Source: Paludibacteraceae bacterium (lineage in GTDB: Bacteria; Bacteroidota; Bacteroidia; Bacteroidales; Paludibacteraceae). Taken from it: a stretch of DNA of 39,481 nt. The notes under the pieces are model-generated. The model made no database searches, was not told the origin of the DNA, and worked only from the letters and a program-made list of their open reading frames with translations. Positions 26,475 through 35,144 of the stretch are shown here, piece by piece. Position 1 is the stretch's first letter. Each line of letters opens with the position of its first letter. Made by a program: the position numbers and the translations under genes. The stretch is taken from contig JAGCFX010000009.1 of assembly GCA_017649925.1 (NCBI GenBank), forward strand, positions 1 through 39,481, given 5' to 3'.

Positions 26475-28475
26475 ATGGCAAGTTTACAAAAGATTAGAAA
26501 CCATGGCGCCCTGCTGATTGCAATTGTGGGTTTGGCCATGTTGGCATTTATCCTCGGAGACTTTTTGAACTCCGGTAGCAGTTTCTTCAACCGTAGCCGC
26601 GAGAACGTCGGCGTTATCGAAGGTCAGAAGGTACACTACACGGAGTACGAGGCAGCAAAAGAACAATTAACGGAAGTTTACAAAATTGAGTCCGGTCGTT
26701 CGGATTTTGACGAAGACACCTATTCGCAGATTCGCAACCAGGTATGGAACATGTTTGTCATGGACTATACGCTGCGTGCGCAGGCTGAGAAAATCGGTAT
26801 GGACATCACTCCTGATGAGTTGACAGAACTCTGCGTGGGTGAGAACGTTCACCAGATCCTTCGCGGTCGTCGTCCGTTTATGGACGAGAACGGTCAGTTC
26901 AGCCGCGAGACGGTTAAACAACTGATCTCCGCCATCAATGAAGGTAGCGACGACGCTGAGCAGAACGCGAACCTCAAGCAAGCCAAGACCTACTGGCTCT
27001 ATTGGGAGAAAGCCGTTCGCATCAGCTACATGCAAGAGAAATACACCGCGCTGCTGCAACATCTGCTCAAGGCTAACTCGCTCGAAGCTCAGTTCGCATT
27101 TAACAACCGCCAACATGGCGTGAGCGCTGAGTATGTGATGCAACCCTACTTCACCGTGGGCGACAGCCTCGTCAAAGTGAAAGACAGCGACGTGAAGAAA
27201 CTCTATGCGCAGCATAAAGAGCAATACAAACAGACTCCGAACCGCGCTATCAAATACATTGCATTTGACATCGTGCCAAGCGAGGATGACTTCAAGGACG
27301 CACAAGACCTGATGAACAGCCTGCAAGAGGAGTTCAAGACCGCAGAGGACGTGAGCCTCGTGGTGAATACCAACTCAGATATCATGTACGATGGTCGTGA
27401 CTATTCGGAAGAGAACGTGCCGGCACAGTTCAAGGACTTTGCCTTTGGCAAGGGTGCGAAAGCTGGCGATTGCACAGATATCCTGTTTGAGAACAATACC
27501 TATGCGATGGCTCGTATCATGAAAACCGGCTACTCGATGCCGGATAGCGTGGAACTGAAAGCTATCGTAGAGGACGGTGAAGACCAAGAGTTGGGTTGGT
27601 TCAAAGCATCTGACCTGCCGAAGAACATCGCAGAGCCGGCACTCAAAGGCAAACGCGGCGAGAAATTCACCGTAGCTATGGGTATGGGCGAGCAGACCTA
27701 CGAGATCATGGACATCGGCGAACCGACTCCGAAAGTGAAGTTGGCTATCCTTGCACGTGAGGTGACGCCGTCCAGCAAGACGTATTCAACTATCTATAAC
27801 AACGCCAAGCAGTTCGTTGTGAACAACAAGAACGCCGAGGCACTGGAAGCCGCAGCTAACGAAGAAGGCTTGAACGTTGTGCCGCAGTTCAACCTGACCG
27901 CTACCACCGACAAGGTAGGCCAACTGAAAGCCAGCCGTCCTATCGTTCGTTGGGCATTTGAGGCAAAAGAAGGTGCTGTGAGCGATGTGTTCGAGTGCGG
28001 TCAGCAGTTCGTAGTGGCTGCATTGGTAGAAGTGAACGATGGCGACTATCGTCCGCTGGAGGCTGTTCGCGCTGAGTTGACATACGAAGCAACGAACAAC
28101 GCCAAGGCTGAGTATATTAAGAAACAACTGAAGGGCGTTGAGAGCCTTGAGGCTGCCGCTGAAATCATGGGTCAGCAGGTTCAGAGCGTAGAGCGCGTGA
28201 GCCTCGCAGACAATCGTTTCGGCAACGCAGGCATGGAGCCCGCTGTCATCGGTAAGACACTGGCGCTGAGCGAGAACGAACTGAGCGAACCGATCCAAGG
28301 TAACATGGGCGTGTTCGTAGTCAAAGCAGGCGCAGCCAATGACCTGGCAGAAGAGATCAACGTAGAGGCAGAGAAAGCACAACTGGCCGGCCGCTACGCT
28401 TACCTGCCGTACCAGGCAATGCAGTTGGTGGAAGACAATGCGGAAGTAACAGACAACCGCGCTAACTTCCAATAA
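26475..28475 (+). CDS. PpiD/SurA-like periplasmic chaperone, reduced parvulin domain
   Basis: 666 aa. One N-terminal membrane anchor (residues 11-30, GALLIAIVGLAMLAFILGDF), then a SurA-N-like chaperone domain (VGVIEGQKVHYTEYEAAKEQ, then YTLRAQAEKIGMDITPDEL, and the VHQILRG and FMDENGQFSRE segments). Helps outer-membrane proteins fold. Where the family has a complete parvulin isomerase domain, only its edges remain: PDSVELKAIVED runs almost directly into ELGWFKASDLP. The usual RHIL strand and the helix/loop of about 40 residues are missing, so isomerase activity is doubtful. A second PPIase-like half follows (VAALVEVNDGDYRPLEAVRA). No frameshift is visible. Confidence 0.85.
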   Translation: MASLQKIRNHGALLIAIVGLAMLAFILGDFLNSGSSFFNRSRENVGVIEGQKVHYTEYEAAKEQLTEVYKIESGRSDFDEDTYSQIRNQVWNMFVMDYTLRAQAEKIGMDITPDELTELCVGENVHQILRGRRPFMDENGQFSRETVKQLISAINEGSDDAEQNANLKQAKTYWLYWEKAVRISYMQEKYTALLQHLLKANSLEAQFAFNNRQHGVSAEYVMQPYFTVGDSLVKVKDSDVKKLYAQHKEQYKQTPNRAIKYIAFDIVPSEDDFKDAQDLMNSLQEEFKTAEDVSLVVNTNSDIMYDGRDYSEENVPAQFKDFAFGKGAKAGDCTDILFENNTYAMARIMKTGYSMPDSVELKAIVEDGEDQELGWFKASDLPKNIAEPALKGKRGEKFTVAMGMGEQTYEIMDIGEPTPKVKLAILAREVTPSSKTYSTIYNNAKQFVVNNKNAEALEAAANEEGLNVVPQFNLTATTDKVGQLKASRPIVRWAFEAKEGAVSDVFECGQQFVVAALVEVNDGDYRPLEAVRAELTYEATNNAKAEYIKKQLKGVESLEAAAEIMGQQVQSVERVSLADNRFGNAGMEPAVIGKTLALSENELSEPIQGNMGVFVVKAGAANDLAEEINVEAEKAQLAGRYAYLPYQAMQLVEDNAEVTDNRANFQ

Positions 28476-28487
28476 ACGCGCGCGCGT
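28476..28487. repeat. Alternating CG palindrome
   Basis: ACGCGCGCGCGT, a perfect 12-base palindrome directly after the ppiD stop; a similar CACGCGCGCGTG lies at 32401-32412. Confidence 0.6.
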
Positions 28488-28523
28488 ATTATAATAAGGA
28501 ATAATACGAACATATCACCATGG

Positions 28524-29828
28524 GTGTGGGTACCGACGTTGTACTTCACAGAAGGCATCCCATATTTCTTGGTAAACAGCATCTCCGTGATGCTGTTTGC
28601 CAAAATGGGAGTTCCTAATGACCAGTTGTCGTTCTTTACCACACTGCTCTATTTCCCATGGTTTTTGAAAGGTCTCTGGAGTCCGTTTGTGGACATCCTG
28701 CGTACCAAACGCTGGTGGATCGTGGCAATGCAGGCGTTGATGACGGCACTTTGTATATTGCTGACCATCACACTGCCCCACCCCGCTGCAGAGACCATTG
28801 CGGCGAAAGCCACTTCCGCGGGACTGTTCCGCTGGACATTGATCTTTTTCATTATTGCTGCCTTTGCTTCGGCAACGCATGATATCGCGGCAGACGGCTA
28901 TTACATGCTGGCGCATGACAGTAAGAGTCAAGCGGCGTTTGTTGGTATCCGCTCCACATTCTATCGTATCGCGTCGGTGTTCTCGCAAGGTGTGCTGGTC
29001 TACATTGCCGGACAGATAGAGAACCGCACGGGCGATATCCCGTTGTCATGGCAAGTGACGCTTGGCGCAACGAGTGCGGTGATGTTGCTCGTGACGCTGT
29101 ACCACTCTTTCTTCCTGCCCCGCGCAGCGGAAGACCAGCCGCGAGAAACAGAGAACGGAGAAAGGGTGAACGTAGCACATGTTTGGGAAGAACTCAAAGA
29201 GTCGTTTGTGACCTTCTTTACCAAACCCGGCGTGGGTTTAGCCATCGCGTTTATGCTGCTTTACCGCTTGAGTGAAGGATTTCTCGTGAAGCTCAGCCAA
29301 CCGTTCCTCGTGGACGGAAGAGAAGCGTTTCTGCGCGAAGGACAGATCATCGGCGGAGGACTGGCATTAAATACGGACACCGTGGGCTTGCTGTACGGCA
29401 CAATAGGCGTCATTTGCTTGCTCTTGGGCGGTATTCTCGGCGGTATTTATATCGCACGACGCGGATTGAAACGGTCGCTATGGCTCATGGCCGCAGCACT
29501 CACATTGCCGAGTTTCGTCTATTGCTATCTGAGCATGGCGCAACCGGAATCGCTTTGGCTGATTGGCACTGCCGTGAGTTTTGAACAGTTTGGCTACGGC
29601 TTCGGCTTCACGGCTTATATGATGTACATGATGCATTTCTCGGAAGGGCGCTATAAGACTTCGCACTATGCCATTTGCACGGCTTTCATGGCGCTGAGTA
29701 TGATGATTCCGGGCTTTGTGGCAGGTTCACTGGAGTTGGCGGTAGGATACTCGACCTTCTTCTGGATTGCCAATGCTTGCAGTATAACGACATTTTTGAT
29801 AACCTATTTTGTATATAAAAGATTATGA
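28524..29828 (+). CDS. AmpG-like MFS transporter, start uncertain
   Basis: 434 aa from the first usable start, GTG 28524. Twelve or so hydrophobic segments; motifs of the AmpG/muropeptide permease family: WVPTLYFTEGIPYFLV, LYFPWFLKGLWSPFVDILRTKR, HDIAADGYYML and FGFTAYMMYMMHF. Likely brings cell-wall anhydromuropeptides into the cytoplasm for recycling; Bacteroidetes often have several such paralogs of unsettled substrate. The frame is open upstream to 28476 and reads NISPWVW just before the GTG, which agrees with family members (SPWxWVPTLYF). The true start is therefore probably a rare codon such as ACG 28506 or ATA 28512, with AAGGA at 28496-28500. Overlaps pssA by 4 bases. Confidence 0.85.
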   Translation: MWVPTLYFTEGIPYFLVNSISVMLFAKMGVPNDQLSFFTTLLYFPWFLKGLWSPFVDILRTKRWWIVAMQALMTALCILLTITLPHPAAETIAAKATSAGLFRWTLIFFIIAAFASATHDIAADGYYMLAHDSKSQAAFVGIRSTFYRIASVFSQGVLVYIAGQIENRTGDIPLSWQVTLGATSAVMLLVTLYHSFFLPRAAEDQPRETENGERVNVAHVWEELKESFVTFFTKPGVGLAIAFMLLYRLSEGFLVKLSQPFLVDGREAFLREGQIIGGGLALNTDTVGLLYGTIGVICLLLGGILGGIYIARRGLKRSLWLMAAALTLPSFVYCYLSMAQPESLWLIGTAVSFEQFGYGFGFTAYMMYMMHFSEGRYKTSHYAICTAFMALSMMIPGFVAGSLELAVGYSTFFWIANACSITTFLITYFVYKRL

Positions 29829-30529
29829 ATTGTAAACGAATCGTACCTGACGCGCTGACTTGCAGCAACTTGCTCTGCGGCTCTGTCTCTGTTTTCCTGG
29901 CCACACAAGGAGCATTTGTATGGGCGTTTGTGTTTATCTTGCTGGGCGCACTCTTTGATTTCTTTGACGGTCTGAGTGCCCGTTGGCTCAAGGTCCCCAG
30001 CCCGATAGGTATTCAGTTGGACTCGCTGGCAGACGATATCACGTTTGGTCTGGCACCCGCAATGATGCTGTTCTGCTTCTTGCGTCCGATACTCGGATGG
30101 TGGGCATTGCTGGCATTGCTGATGGCTGCGTTCTCTGCCCTTCGTCTGGCGAAGTTCAACGTCGATGAGCGTCAACATGACTCGTTTATCGGTTTGGCAA
30201 CGCCGCCGAACGCAATCTTCTGGGGCGCGCTGTGCTGCATGCCGATTTCCATCATTGCGTACGACTGGATAGCATGGGTGCTCATCGGCCTGTCATTCGT
30301 CAGCTGCTGGCTGCTGAACGCAGAGATTCCGTTCTTCGGATTCAAGAATTTCAAGAACCAGAAAGTGGAAGTGCTGTCTTTGCTCATCGGCAGTATCATA
30401 CTAATCGGTTTCTGCGTCGCAAAAGCCATCGCAACGAAACATATCGAGTTCGCACTCTTCAGCGGCACTGCTGTTATCCTGTGGTATGTTGCCCTAAACA
30501 TCTTATTTGCAATCGCAAAAAAGAAATAA
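29825..30529 (+). CDS. pssA: CDP-diacylglycerol--serine O-phosphatidyltransferase
   Basis: 234 aa integral membrane enzyme that makes phosphatidylserine, precursor of phosphatidylethanolamine. The CDP-alcohol phosphatidyltransferase motif D-G-x2-A-R-x8-G-x3-D-x3-D is exact (D48, G49, A52, R53, G62, D66, D70). NxxTCSNLLCGS at the start and the following LRLAKFNVDERQ and GLATPPNA favour the PssA subtype. About seven membrane helices. ATGA overlap with the AmpG-like gene implies coupled translation. Confidence 0.93.
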   Translation: MNCKRIVPDALTCSNLLCGSVSVFLATQGAFVWAFVFILLGALFDFFDGLSARWLKVPSPIGIQLDSLADDITFGLAPAMMLFCFLRPILGWWALLALLMAAFSALRLAKFNVDERQHDSFIGLATPPNAIFWGALCCMPISIIAYDWIAWVLIGLSFVSCWLLNAEIPFFGFKNFKNQKVEVLSLLIGSIILIGFCVAKAIATKHIEFALFSGTAVILWYVALNILFAIAKKK

Positions 30530-30546
30530 TATAAAACACTAATATC

Positions 30547-32364
30547 ATGAAAAAAATTCTTACCGTATTCGCAAGCCTTCTTTGCTCCGTCATGCTTTTT
30601 GCGGAGACATTTACGATTGTCTTCAACAGTGGAGACACAGATGGCACTAATACAGCACAGAAATTAACAAATTTTGTGCTCAGTTCGACGAATAATTGTG
30701 TTACAGAGTTGCGCTCTTCGTCAAAGATAAACCGTGCCAAACCGGGCTATGGTATTAAGGGCGGCACCGGTTCCGAGAAAGGTCAGCTAACACTTGGTTT
30801 GGATGCGGAGTATCGTATAACAACCCTCACTATTTATGCTGCAGCCTATGTTCCTGCCAACGGAGCAGATACTGCAGAGACGAGAGGTATTATCGTTTGC
30901 GGCCAAACCATCAAATGGGAGGCCGGTCATCGCGCAGAAATTCGTCCTTACACAATAACGCTGGATAAAGATTTAGATTCCCTTTCTATTGAATCCACAC
31001 ACAAGAGTTCCAGCCGCTGGTACGCGCAAAAGATTGAGTTTGAGGCAGAAGACCCACACCCACAACAGGCGCTTATGGAAATGCCATACATTTTGGCATT
31101 TGAAAACGGGCATTGGGAAGCCGAAGACGAGCCGATTGAAGATGCGCTGAGTTTTGATATTATCGGCAAACATATTGATGGACAAATAACTCTCTCTTTC
31201 CAAACAGGAAAGAACTTCACGTTATCTACCAAGAGCCTGCCGGCAGCAGGCGGAGAAGTGGATGTCGCATACAGCGTAATGCTGGCGGAAATCACCAAAG
31301 CCTTCTCCTACAAGGATGTTATCATTGCAAAAGCAAAGGGATTGGATGGCATTGAGCGAACCGCTGAAATACCGATCGAAGTCACCATTACTCCGCCCAG
31401 TTCCGGCAGCAAGACCCTGAATCTTGATACGACCTGCATGGCTATCGGTCCAATGCCTGGAAACTACTATACTTTTGCGCAAAACACAGCAGACTCTACG
31501 CTCAAAAACCACTTGGGCGCTATCATCTGTTGCGGCAAACGCTATAAATACGGCAGTGGCGAAAGACATTCCTGGGACGCTTTCTTTCACACAGACCGCA
31601 ATCCAGCCACCAACCAGGTGCTGGATATGTATTCCAATAACGTGCGCTATTTCAACCCGGAAAAACCGGCGGCCAGTGTAGCAGAGTTTGATATTGAACA
31701 TATGTTGCCGAAAAGCTGGTGGGGCGGCGATGTGAATCCTGCCTACTGCGACTTATACCACTTGGTGCCAGGCGACTACTCCGCCAACCGCAGCAAATCC
31801 AATCATGCCCCGGGTATCCCCAGCGACAGCACTTTCAATAACGGCTCTTTTGTGACGGGAAACGGTAGCAAGTATGGCTTGCAACGCGTCTTCTGTCCGG
31901 AAGACCAATACAAAGGTGATTTTGCACGTGCCTATTTCTATATCGTTACCTGCTATGGCGATTCGCTGCGATGGGTAGAAACCGGCGAACCGGGCATTGC
32001 CATGACAAATAAGAGTTGGGAAGAATTCCAACCATGGCTGCGTGATCTGTTACTCGAATGGCATCGTATGGACCCTGTGAGCGAGAAAGAAAAAACACGA
32101 GCCATTGAGGTGAATAAGATTCAAGGAAATCGAAATCCGTTTATTGACTATCCCGATTTAGCGGAATTTATCTGGGGAAACAAGAAAGGTCAAACCGTTG
32201 ATTTCAATCTTTTGGAACAAAGTTTTGGTGACCCTTACGATGAGAACCAAGCACTTGATTTTCCACAGCAGGACACCCGAACACGCAAGGAATTGCGGGA
32301 CGGGCAAATCATCATTATACGTAATTCGTCAATTTATACCATCTTAGGTCAACCCGTACGATAA
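30547..32364 (+). CDS. Secreted endonuclease I-family protein with C-terminal tag
   Basis: 605 aa. Signal peptide KKILTVFASLLCSVMLFA. N-terminal strand-rich region (25-170; KINRAKPGYGIKGGTGSEKG resembles the lectin-like fold often found before bacterial nucleases), an Ig/BACON-like stretch (about 180-285), then an EndA/endonuclease I domain. The latter has the His-Me finger EFDIEHMLPKSWWGG (near 380-393), DLYHLVPGDYSANRSKSNH and QGNRNPFIDYP (near 525). Cleaves DNA or RNA non-specifically outside the cell, as far as the family shows. It ends GQIIIIRNSSIYTILGQPVR, the tag shared with the CotH and DUF4832 proteins. Located 17 bases after pssA, possibly in the same transcript. Confidence 0.88.
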   Translation: MKKILTVFASLLCSVMLFAETFTIVFNSGDTDGTNTAQKLTNFVLSSTNNCVTELRSSSKINRAKPGYGIKGGTGSEKGQLTLGLDAEYRITTLTIYAAAYVPANGADTAETRGIIVCGQTIKWEAGHRAEIRPYTITLDKDLDSLSIESTHKSSSRWYAQKIEFEAEDPHPQQALMEMPYILAFENGHWEAEDEPIEDALSFDIIGKHIDGQITLSFQTGKNFTLSTKSLPAAGGEVDVAYSVMLAEITKAFSYKDVIIAKAKGLDGIERTAEIPIEVTITPPSSGSKTLNLDTTCMAIGPMPGNYYTFAQNTADSTLKNHLGAIICCGKRYKYGSGERHSWDAFFHTDRNPATNQVLDMYSNNVRYFNPEKPAASVAEFDIEHMLPKSWWGGDVNPAYCDLYHLVPGDYSANRSKSNHAPGIPSDSTFNNGSFVTGNGSKYGLQRVFCPEDQYKGDFARAYFYIVTCYGDSLRWVETGEPGIAMTNKSWEEFQPWLRDLLLEWHRMDPVSEKEKTRAIEVNKIQGNRNPFIDYPDLAEFIWGNKKGQTVDFNLLEQSFGDPYDENQALDFPQQDTRTRKELRDGQIIIIRNSSIYTILGQPVR

Positions 32365-32370
32365 GTGTGT

Positions 32371-32422
32371 CAATTTTTCCACATTTTTCGTGAGTATCTG
32401 CACGCGCGCGTGTGGAAAATTG
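32371..32422. repeat. Long inverted repeat before the surface cluster
   Basis: CAATTTTTCCACA (32371-32383) and TGTGGAAAATTG (32411-32422), complementary apart from one bulged T. Inside are CGTG (32389-32392) and CACG (32401-32404) and the palindrome CACGCGCGCGTG. It could act as terminator of the nuclease gene, as an operator, or both; the next -7 box starts 3 bases beyond. Confidence 0.7.
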
Positions 32423-32424
32423 TG

Positions 32425-32432
32425 TAATTTTG
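32425..32432 (+). promoter_or_regulatory. Probable -7 box of the surface cluster
   Basis: TAATTTTG followed by CAGTCG, 40 bases before the start codon. No good TTTG lies 20 bases upstream (CACG is there), so an activator may be needed; the inverted repeat occupies that place. Confidence 0.5.
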
Positions 32433-32471
32433 CAGTCGATTTGTATTGACTACATTTAATTAAAATTTGAT

Positions 32472-35123
32472 ATGAAAAAAACACTTATGAACATCCTGCT
32501 TTGCGGCATCTTGCTGACATCGGCGATGATGGCAAAGGCACAGAGCACGGTAGTGGATGGTCAGTCCACAGAAGGCAAGGACTTTTGGGTAACGTTCATG
32601 CAGGCTGACCAAGACCCGAACAATGATTTAACCCTCTCACTTTCTATTTCTTCCCGTAAGAAATGTCAGGTGACTATTGCCAACCCTTTCACCAGTTACA
32701 CAGAGACCATTGACGTTAATGCCAATGAGATGAAACTGGTAGAGTTGTACACCGGTAATGTGCTGCGCGACAATGCGCGTTCAGCGATGGAAACAAGCGG
32801 TAAAGTATGTTATGCTGTCAATTCCGAGAAAGTAGATACTTGCGCCCTTCACGTAACAGCTACAGAGAACATATCTCTCTTTGCAACGAACTACAAGCGT
32901 GCAACGTTTGATGCAACAAACGTGTTGCCGACGGCATCGCTGCTGGACGAATATATTATCCAAACTTATACCCCGTCTGACCACGGGGGTGTCAGTTCAA
33001 CGCAAGGCTCGCACTTCTGCGTTATCGCAGCAGAGGACAATACGATTATTGACTATTGTCCGTCAGAGCCAACCGAACTTATAGAAGCAGCCAAATCCAA
33101 ATATGCATTCTCCGGCGGTGAGGGAATGACCGAAGAAGAAATCGCGTTGGCCAATTATCAATACGGCAAGGACACATTGCATTCGCCGGTATTGATGAAA
33201 GGTCAGGTCTATTACGTATGGACAGGCAAAAAAGACAAAGATCCCGGTGACCTTTCCGGAACCTATGTCCGTGCTCAAGGAGGTAAGAAAATTGCCGTTT
33301 TCCAGGGTTGCCCGCACACAAACATTCCTTATCAAACAAAAGAGCGCGACCATATCTTCTCGCAAGCCATGCCTACCCGCTACTGGGGCAACACGTTTGT
33401 TCTGACCACATCTGCCGGACGTCATAAAGACTACATCCGTATTCTTGCACTCAATGATGAAACAGAGGTGCGTATCAACGGCGAATTGGTACATACGATT
33501 AAGTTCGCACAGGACACCAAGCACTATTGGGAATTTATCATTGGTGACCAAGGCACTTATGCCAAAGACGGAAGTTGCCTGGTTACTACCTCTTGCCCTT
33601 GCGCAGTTCACTTGTTCCTGGCATCCAAGAAGGCTGACGACGTTGCAGACGGAGACCCCGCAATGCTCTGGGTGAACCCAATTGAGCAGCAGATTGACCA
33701 AGTCACTTTTGCTACCTACTCGAGTAAGAACGGAACAACGGCACATAATGTCAATGTAGTTACGGACAAACCGGAGAACATGTTCCTCGACGGCACATCT
33801 ATACAAAGCTCTTTCAAGGCCGTTAGTGGCTCATCCAATTACTACTATGCCCAGATTTCTCTTGGAAGCGAAGCCGCTTCACATACATTAAAAAGCACCA
33901 AGAGCAACTTCATTGCTCACGTTTACGGTTTTACTTCCAACGAGTCATACGGATACTCTGCCGGTGGTGCAACCAAACCGCTGACACAGTATATCACCAT
34001 CAACGGACAAATCTTCACGCCGGATACGGAAAACACGCTCTGCGGCGAGGATACGATTAAGTTCGCCTGCCACCCCGATTACGAATATGAGAAAATCGAA
34101 TGGTACTTCGGTGACGGACAAAGCGACAAGACAAACAAAGATTCCGTGCCCCACTATTACGCTGAATCGGGTTCTTATGCCGCTTATGTGCTCATTTATC
34201 GCCAAAGCAGCAATGTCTGCGTAGGACAGAATGCCGTTGATAGTATTCCTATTACGGTAACCATCGGACGTTATGAGTTCGGCATTGGTGATCCGGACAT
34301 TCCGTGCCCTGAGGACGGCAAAGCATATGTAGGTAAGATTCCGTATACCAACGCAGGCAAAGTGAACCTACATGGAGATAATGTGACAATTGAGTTTGAT
34401 GCGGTAGCCAAGGCTGACGGCTTCGACGAGTCGATGCTGCAAGTGGAAGACACTTATTTCCAAATCACTATTCCTAACACTGCCAAGCCGGAAACGGTTT
34501 ATGGTATCCACCTTGTAATCAAATCTGATTGCGGTGGTGCAGATACGATCTTGAACTTCATGCTCAACTACGACAAAGACATTATCACCCAGCGTTATGA
34601 CAACGTGCTCGGTCTGCTGGCCAGCACTTTCGTCAACAAAACGCTGAGCGACTTCCAATGGTATCGTCTGTCGGATAGCACGGCTATTGAGGGACAAGTT
34701 TCCGCAAACCTCAATTTCTACGATTTGCCTTACGGCGGAGACATCAACGATGCGTACTACGTATGCTTCACCATCAACAAGGGAACGAGCAACGAGGCAC
34801 GCACTTGTGCTTGCGCCAAGGCCTTTGATACCAATGCACAGAAACAAGACTTCGGCAATGACTCCACAGGTCTTGTCATCAACGCCACCTACTCGGTTAT
34901 ATCTGGCGGAAAAGTGTTTGTCAATGCCGACTGGGAAGGTAAAACTGACCTGGAGTGCTACGCACAATGGATTACCGCAAGCGGAAAAGTATATGGAGAC
35001 TTGAAGTTCGACATCCCGGACGGAGGTTGCACTATCCCCGCACCTGCGGAGAAAGGACTCTACTTGCTACGCGTTGTAACAGGAAAAGGACATCGTAGTT
35101 TCAAATTTATCATTAACCAATAA
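32472..35123 (+). CDS. IgGFc-binding/PKD surface protein with type IX CTD
   Basis: 883 aa. Signal peptide 1-24. IgGFc-binding N-terminal-like domain from about 30 to 480: STEGKDFWVTFMQ opening, CVIAAEDNTIID, GTYVRAQGGKKIAVFQGC, DHIFSQAMPTRYWGNTFVLT, SCPCAVHLFLASK. A PKD-like domain follows (WYFGDGQS near 544, HYYAESGSYAAYV), then another strand-rich region with paired cysteines (CVCF/CACA type), and a terminal CTD (GLYLLRVVTGKGHRSFKFII) typical of type IX secretion. Expected on the cell surface; whether it binds immunoglobulin or mucin glycoprotein is unknown, the name comes from a mucus protein. Same strand as and 21 bases before the OmpA-like gene; paralog of the gene at 37374. Confidence 0.82.
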   Translation: MKKTLMNILLCGILLTSAMMAKAQSTVVDGQSTEGKDFWVTFMQADQDPNNDLTLSLSISSRKKCQVTIANPFTSYTETIDVNANEMKLVELYTGNVLRDNARSAMETSGKVCYAVNSEKVDTCALHVTATENISLFATNYKRATFDATNVLPTASLLDEYIIQTYTPSDHGGVSSTQGSHFCVIAAEDNTIIDYCPSEPTELIEAAKSKYAFSGGEGMTEEEIALANYQYGKDTLHSPVLMKGQVYYVWTGKKDKDPGDLSGTYVRAQGGKKIAVFQGCPHTNIPYQTKERDHIFSQAMPTRYWGNTFVLTTSAGRHKDYIRILALNDETEVRINGELVHTIKFAQDTKHYWEFIIGDQGTYAKDGSCLVTTSCPCAVHLFLASKKADDVADGDPAMLWVNPIEQQIDQVTFATYSSKNGTTAHNVNVVTDKPENMFLDGTSIQSSFKAVSGSSNYYYAQISLGSEAASHTLKSTKSNFIAHVYGFTSNESYGYSAGGATKPLTQYITINGQIFTPDTENTLCGEDTIKFACHPDYEYEKIEWYFGDGQSDKTNKDSVPHYYAESGSYAAYVLIYRQSSNVCVGQNAVDSIPITVTIGRYEFGIGDPDIPCPEDGKAYVGKIPYTNAGKVNLHGDNVTIEFDAVAKADGFDESMLQVEDTYFQITIPNTAKPETVYGIHLVIKSDCGGADTILNFMLNYDKDIITQRYDNVLGLLASTFVNKTLSDFQWYRLSDSTAIEGQVSANLNFYDLPYGGDINDAYYVCFTINKGTSNEARTCACAKAFDTNAQKQDFGNDSTGLVINATYSVISGGKVFVNADWEGKTDLECYAQWITASGKVYGDLKFDIPDGGCTIPAPAEKGLYLLRVVTGKGHRSFKFIINQ

Positions 35124-35130
35124 TAAAACG

Positions 35131-35136
35131 AGGAGG
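35131..35136 (+). promoter_or_regulatory. Strong Shine-Dalgarno of the OmpA-like gene
   Basis: AGGAGG, 8 bases before ATG 35145. A full SD is rare in this window, where most starts follow AT-rich leaders. Confidence 0.75.
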
Positions 35137-35144
35137 ACACTGTT

